From contig CAWFUP010000002.1 in NCBI GenBank assembly GCA_963819075.1, positions 434,001-498,000 of the forward strand: a DNA stretch of 64,000 nucleotides. The letters run 5' to 3'. Below, in pieces: positions 29,469-40,240 of the stretch (positions are counted from its first letter, which is position 1; every line of letters starts with the position of its first letter). A model generated the notes under the pieces. The model saw nothing but the letters and a program-made list of their open reading frames with translations, did not search any database and was not told where the DNA came from. The position numbers were made by a program, and so were the translations under genes. This DNA comes from CAVQBJ01 sp963819075 (GTDB taxonomy: Bacteria; Actinomycetota; Thermoleophilia; Solirubrobacterales; Solirubrobacteraceae).

Positions 29469-30529
29469 GCCCACCCGACAACGGCACGCGCGCCTACCAG
29501 ACCGGCACGCTCGCGGTCGGCGGGCGCCTGCTGGGAGAGAGCGAGCGCTCCGTCCAGGCCGACCCGGAGCGCCCGAGCGCGATCACGAAGGGCCATCGCG
29601 CCTGCCAGGGGTGCGGTGAGGTGCTCGGCGCGCGCTACGCGCTCGACGCGGCCGTGCGCGCGAGCGGCGGGCGGATCATCGCCGCGAACGCCACCGGCTG
29701 CCTGGAGGTCTTCTCGACGCCGTACCCGGAGAGCTCGTGGCGGATCCCCTGGGTGCACTCGCTGTTCGCGAACGCGCCGGCGGTGGCCACCGGCGTCGCG
29801 GCGGCGCTGCGCGCCAAGGGGCGTACCGACATCCGCGTCGTCGGGCAGGGCGGGGACGGCGGGACCGTCGACATCGGGTTCGCCTGCCTGTCGGGGATGT
29901 TCGAGCGCGGCGATGACGTGCTCTACGTCTGCTACGACAACGAGGGCTATATGAACACCGGCGTGCAGCGCTCGGGCGCGACGCCGCCGGCTGCGCGCAC
30001 CGCGACCACCGAGCCGCTCGGCGGCCACCCCGGCAACGACTTCGGCCAGGGCAAGAGCGCGCCGCTCATCGCCATGGCCCACGAGATTCCCTACGTGGCC
30101 ACGGCCACCGTGGCCGAGCTGCGCGACCTCGAGGCCAAGGTGACGCGCGCGATGGATTTCCACGGGCCGCGTTACCTGCACGTGCTCGTCCCCTGCCCGC
30201 TCGGCTGGGGGTCGGCGCCGGCCGAGACGATCGAGATCGCCCGGCTGGCCAAGGAGAGCGGCCTGTTCCCCGTCTTCGAGGCCACCGACGGGCGCATCAC
30301 CTCGGTGTCGCGCATCCGCCGGCGGGTCGGCGTCGAGGAGTACCTGCGTCGCCAGAAGCGCTTCGCGCACCTGTTCGCCGGCGACGGCCGCCCCGACGTG
30401 GTCGCCCGCCTGCAGGCGCAGGCCGACCGCAACATCGAGCGCTACGGGCTGCTCGAGGACGCCGCCGCGCCGCAGCGCGAGATCGATCTGCTCGACGCGC
30501 TGGCCGCGGCCGAGCGGGGCCCGGCATGA
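29465..30529 (+). CDS. porB: Pyruvate/2-oxoacid:ferredoxin oxidoreductase, beta subunit
   Basis: 354 residues. HRACQGCGEVLGARYAL has the first two cluster cysteines (C-x2-C) and NATGCLEVFSTPYP the third. VVGQGGDGGTVDIGFACLSG is the thiamine diphosphate/Mg motif, and YDNEGYMNTGVQRSGATP is a strong PFOR-beta signature. It binds thiamine diphosphate and one 4Fe-4S cluster. GTG 29465 overlaps the porA stop, and the next gene overlaps by ATGA. A 40-residue N-terminal extension precedes the catalytic core, with no signal peptide. Confidence 0.92.
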   Translation: MSPPDNGTRAYQTGTLAVGGRLLGESERSVQADPERPSAITKGHRACQGCGEVLGARYALDAAVRASGGRIIAANATGCLEVFSTPYPESSWRIPWVHSLFANAPAVATGVAAALRAKGRTDIRVVGQGGDGGTVDIGFACLSGMFERGDDVLYVCYDNEGYMNTGVQRSGATPPAARTATTEPLGGHPGNDFGQGKSAPLIAMAHEIPYVATATVAELRDLEAKVTRAMDFHGPRYLHVLVPCPLGWGSAPAETIEIARLAKESGLFPVFEATDGRITSVSRIRRRVGVEEYLRRQKRFAHLFAGDGRPDVVARLQAQADRNIERYGLLEDAAAPQREIDLLDALAAAERGPA

Positions 30530-32172
30530 GCGCCGCTGACCCCGAGCGCCCATTCGCGATCACGCTCGACGTCGGCTCGAGCCTGGCCAACCGGACCGGC
30601 GACTGGCGTAGCGAGCGCCCGGTGTACGTGCGCCGGACGCCGCCGTGCAGCCACGCGTGCCCGGCCGGTGAGGACATCCAGTCCTGGCTGGCCGACGCCG
30701 AGGACGGCGGGCGCGGATACGAGAAGGCGTGGCGCACGCTCGTGGCCGACAACCCGCTTCCGGCGGTGATGGGCCGCGTCTGCTACCACCCGTGCGAGAC
30801 CGCCTGCAACCGCGCTCAGCTCGACGAGACGGTCGGCATCAACTCGGTCGAGCGCTTCCTCGGCGACGAGGCGATCCGCGCCGGATGGGCGTTCGCGCCC
30901 CCGCCGGCCGCCACCGGTAAGCGCGTGCTCGTGATCGGCGCCGGCCCGTCCGGCCTGTCGGTCGCCTACCAGCTCGCGCGACGAGGCCATCACGTGACGA
31001 TCCGCGAGCAGGCGCCGCGAGCGGGCGGGATGATGCGCTACGGCATCCCGGCCTACCGCCTCCCGCGCGACGTGCTCGACGCCGAGATCGAGCGCATCCT
31101 CGCCCTCGGCATCGAGCTGCAGTGCGGCGAACGGGTCGATGACCTGAGCGCGGCGATGCGCGAGGGCGGCTACGACGCCACCTTCCTCGCCGTCGGCGCC
31201 CACGTCGCTCGCCAGACCGAGATCCCCGGCGGCACCGCCGCGCACATGCTCGACGCCGTCTCACTGCTGCACGGCCTCGAGGAGGGTGAGCGCCCGCAGC
31301 TCGGCCGGCGTGTCGTCGTCTACGGCGGCGGCGACACGGCGCTCGACGCCGCGCGCAGCGCGCAGCGGCTCGGGACCGAGCCGATCATCGTGTACCGCCG
31401 TACGCGCGAGCGGATGCCGGCGCATCCAACCGAGCTCGCCGAGGCCGAGGAGGAGGGCATCGCCTTTCGCTGGCTGTCGACGATCGCCGCCGCCGACGGC
31501 GGACGCCTGAAGATCGAGCGCATGGCCCTCGACGCGACCGGCTTTCCCCAGCCGACCGGCGAGTACGAGGAGCTTGACGCCGACACGATCGTGCTCGCGC
31601 TCGGCCAGGACGCCGACCTGCGGCTGCTCGAGGGGCTCGACGGGATCGAGGTCGCCGATCACACCGTGCGCGTCGACGAGCGCATGATGACCGGCCACCC
31701 CGGCGTGTTCGCCGGCGGCGACATGGTGCCGGCGGATCGCATGGTCGCCGTCGCCATCGGCCACGGCCGCCGCGCGGCGCGCTGCATCGATGGCTGGCTG
31801 GCCGCCCGGCCGGCGCCGAGCGATCCGCCGGTAGAGCTTGCGGGCTACGAGCACATCAACGGCTGGTACTACACCGACGCGCCGCGCACCGTGCAGGGGC
31901 AGCTCGCCGCGATCCGCCGCCAGACCACCTTCGAGGAGGTCGTCGAAGGGCTCGACGAGTCCTCGGCCCTCTACGAGGCGCGCCGCTGCCTGTCCTGCGG
32001 CAACTGCTTCTCGTGCGACAACTGCTACGGGGTGTGCCCCGACGACGCGGTCATCAAGCCCGGACCGGACGGCGCCCCGTACGCCTTCGACCTCGACTAC
32101 TGCAAGGGCTGCGGGCTGTGCGTCAAGGAGTGTCCGTGCGGCGCCATCGAGATGGTGCCGGAGGCGACGTGA
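30526..32172 (+). CDS. GltD-like FAD/NAD(P) flavoprotein fused to a PorD-type 2x4Fe-4S ferredoxin domain
   Basis: 548 residues. The N-terminal Fe-S helical domain has CSHACPAGEDIQSWL and CYHPCETACNR, as in the glutamate synthase small subunit. The FAD site is VIGAGPSGLSVAYQLARRG and the NAD(P) site is YGGGDTALDAARSAQRLG. The C-terminal dicluster ferredoxin has CLSCGNCFSCDNCYGVCP and CKGCGLCVKECPCGAIE. The layout suggests NAD(P)H-ferredoxin electron transfer tied to the PFOR subunits, replacing a plain delta subunit. It overlaps porB by ATGA. Electron flow direction is inferred. The downstream cytochrome b genes begin after 130 nt. Confidence 0.9.
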   Translation: MSAADPERPFAITLDVGSSLANRTGDWRSERPVYVRRTPPCSHACPAGEDIQSWLADAEDGGRGYEKAWRTLVADNPLPAVMGRVCYHPCETACNRAQLDETVGINSVERFLGDEAIRAGWAFAPPPAATGKRVLVIGAGPSGLSVAYQLARRGHHVTIREQAPRAGGMMRYGIPAYRLPRDVLDAEIERILALGIELQCGERVDDLSAAMREGGYDATFLAVGAHVARQTEIPGGTAAHMLDAVSLLHGLEEGERPQLGRRVVVYGGGDTALDAARSAQRLGTEPIIVYRRTRERMPAHPTELAEAEEEGIAFRWLSTIAAADGGRLKIERMALDATGFPQPTGEYEELDADTIVLALGQDADLRLLEGLDGIEVADHTVRVDERMMTGHPGVFAGGDMVPADRMVAVAIGHGRRAARCIDGWLAARPAPSDPPVELAGYEHINGWYYTDAPRTVQGQLAAIRRQTTFEEVVEGLDESSALYEARRCLSCGNCFSCDNCYGVCPDDAVIKPGPDGAPYAFDLDYCKGCGLCVKECPCGAIEMVPEAT

Positions 32173-32302
32173 TGGCTGCGGGAAAACCCCCCCTCGGACT
32201 GCGGTGCCACACCCGCGCGGTCTGCGGTGCCGGCCCGTCGTCGCCAGCCCGCGCCGCCCGTAAGCTCGCCAGCGTCAACCTCGAACGACCGAGGAGCTTG
32301 CC

Positions 32303-32485
32303 GTGTTGGGCGCCATCTTCAATCTGAACAATCCCGCGCACGTCGTGCACTGGCACTTCATCCAGCTGTCGGTGCCGAACCTGATCGTGATCGCGCTCAT
32401 GTTCGTCGTCTTCGCGCTGGCCATCCTCCTTCCGTTCCCCGGCCACGGCTCGAGCGCGAGCCCGTCGAGCGGGAGCCCGTCATGA
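32303..32485 (+). CDS. Small single-helix membrane protein upstream of cytochrome b
   Basis: 60 residues from GTG 32303, preceded by GAGGAG. One membrane helix is clear, LIVIALMFVVFALAILLPF, after an amphipathic start (GAIFNLNNPAHVVHWHFIQL), then a Ser/Pro tail. Its TGA overlaps the cytochrome b ATG (ATGA), so it is probably a subunit or assembly partner of that complex. I do not recognise a named family. Small one-helix subunits are common in bc/b6f complexes, which is the basis of the guess. Confidence 0.75.
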   Translation: MLGAIFNLNNPAHVVHWHFIQLSVPNLIVIALMFVVFALAILLPFPGHGSSASPSSGSPS

Positions 32486-33177
32486 GCACCGTCGAGCGGC
32501 CCGAGGCCGCCCCGGCACCCGCCGCCGAGAACGGGACCTGGACCGGCAGCCTGCGCCACGCGCTCGTCAAGCGCTGGCCGCCGGAGACGATGCTGCCGGA
32601 CAAGCAGCCGACCTACGTCGCGTCGTGGATCTACGTGTTCGGCGCGCTGTCGCTCGCCAGCCTGACCGTCCTCATCGGCTCGGGCACGATCCTCGCGCTC
32701 AAGGGACCGGCCTGGTGGCATTACACCGGCGTCGGGCACTTCTTCAACAGCATTCACCTGTGGTCGGTGGAGATCTTCTTCTTCGTCATGGTCATCCACC
32801 TGTGGGGCAAGTACTGGATGGCGGCGTGGCGCGGTGGGCGGCGCAAGACGTGGATCAGCGGCGCGATCACCTTCCTGATCGCGATTCCGTGCGCGCTCAC
32901 CGGGTATGTCTCGCAGCAGAACTTCGACGCCCAGTGGATCTCCACGCAGGCCAAGGACGCGATGAACGCGGCCGGCATCGGCTCGTTCTTCAACCTCACC
33001 AACTTCGGGCAGATGTACTCCTGGCACGTCCTGTTGCTGCCGATCGCCGTCGTGGCGCTCGTCGTCGGGCACATCCTGCTCGTGCGCCGACACGGCGTCG
33101 TGCCGCCCTACCCGCTGCAGGGCCTGTCCTCGGACACGCCGGCGCCGGCAGCCGTCGACGGAGGTGAGTCGGCATGA
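32482..33177 (+). CDS. Cytochrome b6-like protein (cytochrome b N-terminal domain only)
   Basis: 231 residues, four membrane helices. Haem ligands are H92 and H106 in helix B (IHLWSVEIFFFVMVIHLW) and H182 and H197 in helix D (SWHVLLLPIAVVALVVGHIL). The helix D pair has 14 intervening residues, the b6f-type spacing, against 13 in bc1. It therefore binds two b haems across the membrane. No Rieske protein, cytochrome c or cytochrome f gene is nearby, so this is not a complete bc complex. It overlaps both neighbours by ATGA. It could be a quinone-reactive anchor for electrons from the upstream ferredoxin/flavoprotein genes. Confidence 0.88.
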   Translation: MSTVERPEAAPAPAAENGTWTGSLRHALVKRWPPETMLPDKQPTYVASWIYVFGALSLASLTVLIGSGTILALKGPAWWHYTGVGHFFNSIHLWSVEIFFFVMVIHLWGKYWMAAWRGGRRKTWISGAITFLIAIPCALTGYVSQQNFDAQWISTQAKDAMNAAGIGSFFNLTNFGQMYSWHVLLLPIAVVALVVGHILLVRRHGVVPPYPLQGLSSDTPAPAAVDGGESA

Positions 33178-34136
33178 GCCTGCGCGACACGTGGCGCGCC
33201 GAGGACGCGGCCGCTCGGACATACAGCGGCGCCTACCGGCGCTATGACCTCGTCAAGGAGGTCGTCATCGCGATCGGCGTGGTCATCGGCCTCGTTGTCG
33301 TGTTGACGATCCTGTTCTCGTCGCCCGACGAGAAGCCGAGCACGGTGGCCCAGTGGTCGCAGCAGATGCCGGTCGACTTCGCCACCACGGCCGTCGGCGA
33401 GCTCGACGGCTCGAGCGCGACGGCCGGCTACGGGCCGCCCTACAACCACAACGCCGACGGTCAGCACATCGGGCCGATCTACCTCGCGAAGTGGCTCGGC
33501 GTCGACCATCCGATCGATACGGCGAACGACTTCGTCATCCACCCGCTGCAGAGCATTCCCAACCAGCCGGCGCTCAGCCAGGCGATCGCGACCTACAAGG
33601 CGGCCTCGTCGAGCCAGCAGGCGACGTGGACGACGAACTACACGAACGCGCTCAACAAGGCGACGACGGGCCCCGGCAACACGGTCGTCGTTCCGGCCGG
33701 CGACTACGGCCCGGTCGAGCCGATGATGGACTCGTTGATCGCGCTCGCCCAGAGCGGCGGCCTCGACGGCGCCCTGCTGACGAGCAACCAGTTCTTCCAG
33801 ACCGACTACACCAAGCCGCTGCTGTTCATGGCCGATGGCGGGCTGCTCGCGGCACGCGCGCAGAACGACCACCTGCTCGGGACCCAGTGGGGCATGATGA
33901 ACGAGACCGGCAGCTACCCGGGCCAGGTCTGGCTGTGGCTGTACACGATGTGGTATCAGGTCAAGCCGTTCTCGACCTCGGCTAACGCGGACATCCTCGT
34001 GATGGCGGTGATGGGCCTGCTCAGCCTGCTGTTCATCTGCATCCCGATCCTGCCGATCGTGCGCGACATCCCGCGCTGGATCCCGCTGCACCGCCTCATC
34101 TGGCGCGAGTACTACCGGGCCGAGAGCCGGACCTGA
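33174..34136 (+). CDS. Membrane protein with large extracytoplasmic loop, cytochrome b operon, unknown
   Basis: 320 residues. A first helix (about 28-49, VVIAIGVVIGLVVVLTIL) is followed by a ~210-residue polar domain. A C-terminal helix (about 273-297, MAVMGLLSLLFICIPILPIV) and a basic end DIPRWIPLHRLIWREYYR follow. The C-terminus resembles the end of cytochrome b/subunit IV proteins, but there are too few helices for a full subunit IV. No CxxCH haem c motif and no Rieske cysteines are present. ATGA overlap with the cytochrome b gene makes it an obligate partner by inference. The loop domain (YGPPYNHNADGQHIGP, NDFVIHPLQSIPNQPAL) is unknown to me. Confidence 0.8.
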   Translation: MSLRDTWRAEDAAARTYSGAYRRYDLVKEVVIAIGVVIGLVVVLTILFSSPDEKPSTVAQWSQQMPVDFATTAVGELDGSSATAGYGPPYNHNADGQHIGPIYLAKWLGVDHPIDTANDFVIHPLQSIPNQPALSQAIATYKAASSSQQATWTTNYTNALNKATTGPGNTVVVPAGDYGPVEPMMDSLIALAQSGGLDGALLTSNQFFQTDYTKPLLFMADGGLLAARAQNDHLLGTQWGMMNETGSYPGQVWLWLYTMWYQVKPFSTSANADILVMAVMGLLSLLFICIPILPIVRDIPRWIPLHRLIWREYYRAESRT

Positions 34137-34141
34137 CGGCC

Positions 34142-34342
34142 ATGCTGATCGACCCCCCGATCACCTTCTGCCCGACGTCGATCGGCCGTGACCCCGAGCC
34201 GCTGGGATCGGACCGCTTCGCGACGATGATGTCGCGCGCCGCGGAGGCCGCGGCACCCGCGAGACGATCGCGGCGCTTCGAGCACCGCGCGCGCCCGGCC
34301 GGCAACGACCTGCGCCAGCCCGCGTCGCGGCGCGCTCAGTAG
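34142..34342 (+). CDS. Possible small hypothetical protein, 66 aa
   Basis: ATG 34142 lies 6 nt after the previous stop and the frame is open for 66 codons. The first ~30 residues (MLIDPPITFCPTSIGRDPEP) look protein-like; the rest is Arg/Ala-rich and could be chance in this GC-rich DNA. There is no clear ribosome site or domain. It might be the last gene of the cytochrome b operon. Confidence 0.35.
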   Translation: MLIDPPITFCPTSIGRDPEPLGSDRFATMMSRAAEAAAPARRSRRFEHRARPAGNDLRQPASRRAQ

Positions 34343-34359
34343 TCCTCGCGTCACGGCCG

Positions 34360-34566
34360 ATGCGTCTGACCTGCGCGCGCTGCGGGGACGTGATCGGCGT
34401 CTATGAGCCGATCGTGGTGAGCGAGCGCGGCGTCACGCGAGAGACCTCGCGCGCGGCCGAGCCGGACATCTCCTCGGCCAGCGGCGAGCTGTACCACCGC
34501 GACTGCCACGCGGACCGCATCGCTGACAAGGGCATTCCCCCCGCGCGCGCCGAAGAGGCGCCGTAG
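34360..34566 (+). CDS. Small putative zinc-ribbon protein, 68 aa
   Basis: 68 residues. It starts MRLTCARCGDVIGVYEPIVV, with a CxxC pair, and ends with ELYHRDCHADRI, giving a C-x2-C plus H-x-x-C(H) set that could bind one zinc. ETSRAAEPD between them looks conserved rather than random. It resembles short zinc-ribbon-like hypotheticals found in related genomes, from memory only. It ends 46 nt before the stop of the convergent DAHP synthase gene. Function is unknown. Confidence 0.65.
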   Translation: MRLTCARCGDVIGVYEPIVVSERGVTRETSRAAEPDISSASGELYHRDCHADRIADKGIPPARAEEAP

Positions 34567-34612
34567 CCCGCGAGGCGGGCGCCGACGCGGACCGGTGACG
34601 GCCGCTCGGCGG

Positions 34613-35755
<1,143 letters not shown>

Positions 35756-35825
35756 CCGTCAAACATACCCGCGTTGCCGCCCGTGACCCGGGGACGGCGA
35801 GCGCTGCCCGAGCGCCCCGCCGGTG

Positions 35826-36752
35826 CTACCCGGGCAGCAGCACGATCTTGCCGCGCAGATGGCCGCGCTCGCTCTCGGCATGCGCGCTCGCGGCCTCCGC
35901 CAGCGGAAGGGCCTTGTGGATCGGCACCTGCAGCCGGTCGTCGGCGAGCAGCTCGAGCGCGAGCGGGATCGCCGCCGACGTGTCGACGGTGGGTCCGCCG
36001 GCCCCGCCCGAGAAGGTGACGCCATGCGCGGCGGCATCCGGAGCCGCGATCGTGATGACGCGCTCGGTCCCGCCGGCGAGCTCGATCGACAACGGCAGCT
36101 CGCCGCGGCCCGAGGCGTCGAGCACGGCGTCGACGCCGTCCGGCGCGAGCGCGAGCACGCGCTCGCGCAGGCCATCGCCATAGGCCACGGGCTCGGCACC
36201 GAGCGAGCGCAGGAAGGCGTGGTTGGCCTCGCTCGCCGTCCCGATCACCCGCGCGCCGCGGGCGCGCGCGAGCTGGACCGCGAACAGCCCGACGCCACCG
36301 GCGGCCGCATGGATGAGCAGTACGTCGCCGTCACCGACGTGCAGCAGCTCGAGGACGCGATAGGCGGTGCGCACGCCGATCGGCAGCGCGGCCGCCGTCG
36401 CCCAATCGAGCGCCGCCGGCTTGGCCACGAGGCTGGCCGGGTCGGCGAGCGCGAGCTCGGCGTAGGCCGGCGTCTTGGCGAAGCCGAGGACCTCGTCGCC
36501 GACCTGCCACTCCGTGACCTCGTCGCCGACCTCGTCGACGACGCCGGCGAGCTCGGAGCCGAGACCGGCCGGCAGCGAGAGCGGGTTGACCTCGGCCATC
36601 ATGCCGCGCCGCACCTTCCACTCGATCGGGTTGACGCCCACCGCGCGGACGGCGATCCGCACTTGGCCTTTGCTGGCGTGGGGCTCGGGAACGTCGACGA
36701 TCTCGAGCACCTCGGGCCCGCCATACCGCGCAAACTGGATCGCCTTCGACAT
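35826..36752 (-). CDS. Zinc-free MDR-family NADP-dependent quinone reductase-like oxidoreductase
   Basis: 308 residues from ATG 36752, which has GGAAGG 7 nt upstream; an earlier in-frame start at 36773 would run into the operator. The N-terminal GroES-like domain has ARYGGPEVLEIVDVPEP and AVGVNPIEWKVRRG, and the Rossmann loop is IHAAAGGVGLFAVQLARARG (AAxGGVG). There are no catalytic zinc ligands. Relatives reduce quinones or enones with NADPH, often controlled by a MarR/HxlR repressor. An inverted repeat sits just upstream. It follows the UPF0104 gene on the same strand after 42 nt. Confidence 0.87.
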   Translation of the reverse strand: MSKAIQFARYGGPEVLEIVDVPEPHASKGQVRIAVRAVGVNPIEWKVRRGMMAEVNPLSLPAGLGSELAGVVDEVGDEVTEWQVGDEVLGFAKTPAYAELALADPASLVAKPAALDWATAAALPIGVRTAYRVLELLHVGDGDVLLIHAAAGGVGLFAVQLARARGARVIGTASEANHAFLRSLGAEPVAYGDGLRERVLALAPDGVDAVLDASGRGELPLSIELAGGTERVITIAAPDAAAHGVTFSGGAGGPTVDTSAAIPLALELLADDRLQVPIHKALPLAEAASAHAESERGHLRGKIVLLPG

Positions 36753-36776
36753 GCCGTGCCTTCCGCTCGCCAAGTA

Positions 36777-36790
36777 GTTGTAGTCGCAAC
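36777..36790. promoter_or_regulatory. Candidate operator GTTG-N6-CAAC
   Basis: GTTGTAGTCGCAAC lies 25 nt upstream of the oxidoreductase ATG in a short, relatively AT-rich 42-nt gap. Arms are GTTG/CAAC. It resembles half-sites of MarR/HxlR repressors that control quinone reductases; no such regulator gene is in the window. Short arms make this weak. Confidence 0.3.
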
Positions 36791-36794
36791 GGTA

Positions 36795-37931
36795 TCAGCG
36801 GGCCGTCGACGACACCTCCGACGTGCCGCTGAGGCGCACGCGGCCGCGGCCGATGACCTCCAGTTCGGCGTCGGGCCCGCACGCGGCGATCTCGCTGGCC
36901 TCGCCGCGCAGCGTCCGGCGCAGCCCGATGAAGGCCAGTCCGCCGGCGGTGGCCGGAACCCACAGTGCGATCGCCCGATAGGTGAGCACGGCAGCCGTCG
37001 CCGTAGTCAGCGGCGCGCCGTAGAGCACGAGCGTGGCGACGAGCCCGAGGTCGACGCCGCCGATGCCGCCCGGGACCGGGATGAGGCCCCCGAGCTCGCC
37101 GATCAGATACGCGATCCAGATGATTGCCAGCGGGAGCGAGGCGCCGAAGGCGTGGAACGTGGCCCACAGGACCATCACGTCGAAGCCGAGGTAGGCGGCC
37201 AGCCCGAGCAGCATCGTCGCGTTGAGCTCGCGCAGCAGGCCGAGCGATTCGGCGACGCCGTCGGCGAGCGCGGCCAGGAACCGTACGCGGCGGGCCGCGG
37301 CGCCGTGTCGTGCCTGCGCCCGCACCCGCAGTCGATCGGCCAGCCGGCCGAGCGCGAGCACGCCCGCGATGGCGCCGGCGGCCACCGCGGCCGGGATGAG
37401 CGTGAGCGCGAGACTGGCGTGACCGGGCACGACGCCGAGCGCGAGCGCGACGCCGACGACGATGAGCGCGAGCACGTTCGGGAGGCTCGTGAGCAGGAAG
37501 AAGGCGACGGTCCGCCGGGCGATATGGGACCCCGGGACGCCGCTTCGGCTGAGCGCCCACGCTCCGAGCGCGAGCCCGCCGGCGCCGCCGGTGGGCAGCA
37601 GTGCGTTAGCCGCCAGCTCGGACATCCCGATCTGATAGCTGACGCGCCAGGACATCCGCCGGCAGAAGACCGACCGGAACGCGGCCACATAGCCGAGGCC
37701 CGAGAGGTACTTCAGGGCCACGCCCACGAACAGCCACCCGGGCTGCGCACGCTCGAGCCGGTCGCGCAGGCTGGCCAGTCCGGGCAGCAAGGTCACGGCG
37801 AGCACGACGACGAGCACGAGGCCGCCGATCGCGATCAGGCGCGAGCGAACGCGTCGACGGTCGAGCTCGGCGGGGAGCGCCAGCTCGTCGCGCGACACTT
37901 GCGGCACGTGACTGTCTCGGACCTTGACCAC
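36795..37931 (-). CDS. UPF0104 / flippase-like integral membrane protein
   Basis: About 378 residues with eight or so membrane helices. The family signature GELGGLIPVPGGIGGVDLGL lies in the C-terminal third; ELAANALLPTGGAGGLALG is the matching N-terminal half signature. The domain is shared with the membrane part of lysyl-phosphatidylglycerol synthase (MprF), which flips lipids; the synthetase part is absent. GTG 37931 with GGGAG about 11 nt upstream is preferred; the longer frame to 38090 would enter the aldehyde dehydrogenase promoter. The lipid substrate is unknown. Confidence 0.82.
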   Translation of the reverse strand: MVKVRDSHVPQVSRDELALPAELDRRRVRSRLIAIGGLVLVVVLAVTLLPGLASLRDRLERAQPGWLFVGVALKYLSGLGYVAAFRSVFCRRMSWRVSYQIGMSELAANALLPTGGAGGLALGAWALSRSGVPGSHIARRTVAFFLLTSLPNVLALIVVGVALALGVVPGHASLALTLIPAAVAAGAIAGVLALGRLADRLRVRAQARHGAAARRVRFLAALADGVAESLGLLRELNATMLLGLAAYLGFDVMVLWATFHAFGASLPLAIIWIAYLIGELGGLIPVPGGIGGVDLGLVATLVLYGAPLTTATAAVLTYRAIALWVPATAGGLAFIGLRRTLRGEASEIAACGPDAELEVIGRGRVRLSGTSEVSSTAR

Positions 37932-38120
37932 GGTCGTACCGACTCCCACCACGACCCTAGCGCACGCCGGCCCCCGTCTCGACGACTCGGCGTCGGATAC
38001 CCCGCGCCGCTCGAACGGGCTTTCCCCGCCGGCACGGGTGGGCAGGTACGGATGGCCGGCCCCATGCGGCGCGGGAAGCTCCTCGGACACACATTGAGTT
38101 CGAGATCTGAGGAGTCGTCC

Positions 38121-39662
<1,542 letters not shown>

Positions 39663-39669
39663 GCCGGCG

Positions 39670-40005
39670 ATGAGCGACCCGCGCCCCGATCTCGGCGCGA
39701 CGCCGGAGGCGGTGGCGATGATCGAGCGGCTCGTGCGAGAGCACGGGCCGCTCGCGCTCTTCCAGTCCGGCGGCTGCTGCGACGGCAGCACGCCGATCTG
39801 CCTGCTGGCCGAGGACCTGCCCGCCGGTCCCCACGACCTGCGCCTCGGCGAGGTCGCCGGGGTGCCCTTCTACATCGATGACGAGCAGTACCGCCGCTGG
39901 GGCGACCCGGCCTTCCTCGTCGATGTCGCGCCCGGCGCGCCCGAGGGGTTCTCGCTCGGCTCACGCGACGCGCATCTCGTGACGCGCTCGCCCGGGGCGA
40001 ACTGA
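39670..40005 (+). CDS. DUF779 protein, partner of aldehyde dehydrogenase
   Basis: 111 residues. FQSGGCCDGSTPICLL contains the hallmark GGCCDGS, followed by VAGVPFYIDDEQYRRWG. DUF779 genes commonly sit directly behind ExaC-type aldehyde dehydrogenases. The role is unknown; the paired cysteines could bind metal or react with the aldehyde. ATG 39670 lies 7 nt after the dehydrogenase stop, so the two are co-transcribed. It is intact and of normal length. Confidence 0.85.
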   Translation: MSDPRPDLGATPEAVAMIERLVREHGPLALFQSGGCCDGSTPICLLAEDLPAGPHDLRLGEVAGVPFYIDDEQYRRWGDPAFLVDVAPGAPEGFSLGSRDAHLVTRSPGAN

Positions 40006-40010
40006 GCGGC

Positions 40011-40210
40011 GGTCGCGGCGTTGGCGCGCCGAGGCGTGACGCGGCGGTGACGGATGCGTCCGGTGGGTAACGGGATTGGTGCGGGCGCGTGCCGCGCGGC
40101 GGTCGCGGGGTGTGCGCGCCGAGGCGTGTGCTCGCTTGGGCCCGCCAGGCGGGCGTAATCCGGCACACCCCTCGCATGTGGGTGACGCGACGGTGACGGA
40201 TGTGCCGGGC
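40011..40210. repeat. Two imperfect direct repeats in a gene-free stretch
   Basis: The gap 40006-40271 holds no gene. Unit A (GGCGGTCGCGG, then GCGCGCCGAGGCGTG) occurs near 40010-40038 and 40098-40130. Unit B (GGTGACGGATG followed by a CCGG-rich end) occurs near 40045-40062 and 40191-40210. Order is A-B-A-B with about 90 and 145 nt between copies. They precede the recombinase-like gene; whether they are binding sites or decayed duplications is open. Confidence 0.5.
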
Positions 40211-40240
40211 GGATGGCGCGGGTGTGCCGTACCACCGGTC

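Noticed and set aside
34572..34612. Terminator between the zinc-ribbon gene and DAHP synthase
   Set aside because: Only imperfect stems with a mismatch can be drawn; not convincing enough to list.
35823..38120. Upstream extension of the aldehyde dehydrogenase frame
   Set aside because: It would add 766 residues antisense to two genes; ATG 38121 has a ribosome site and the normal family start.
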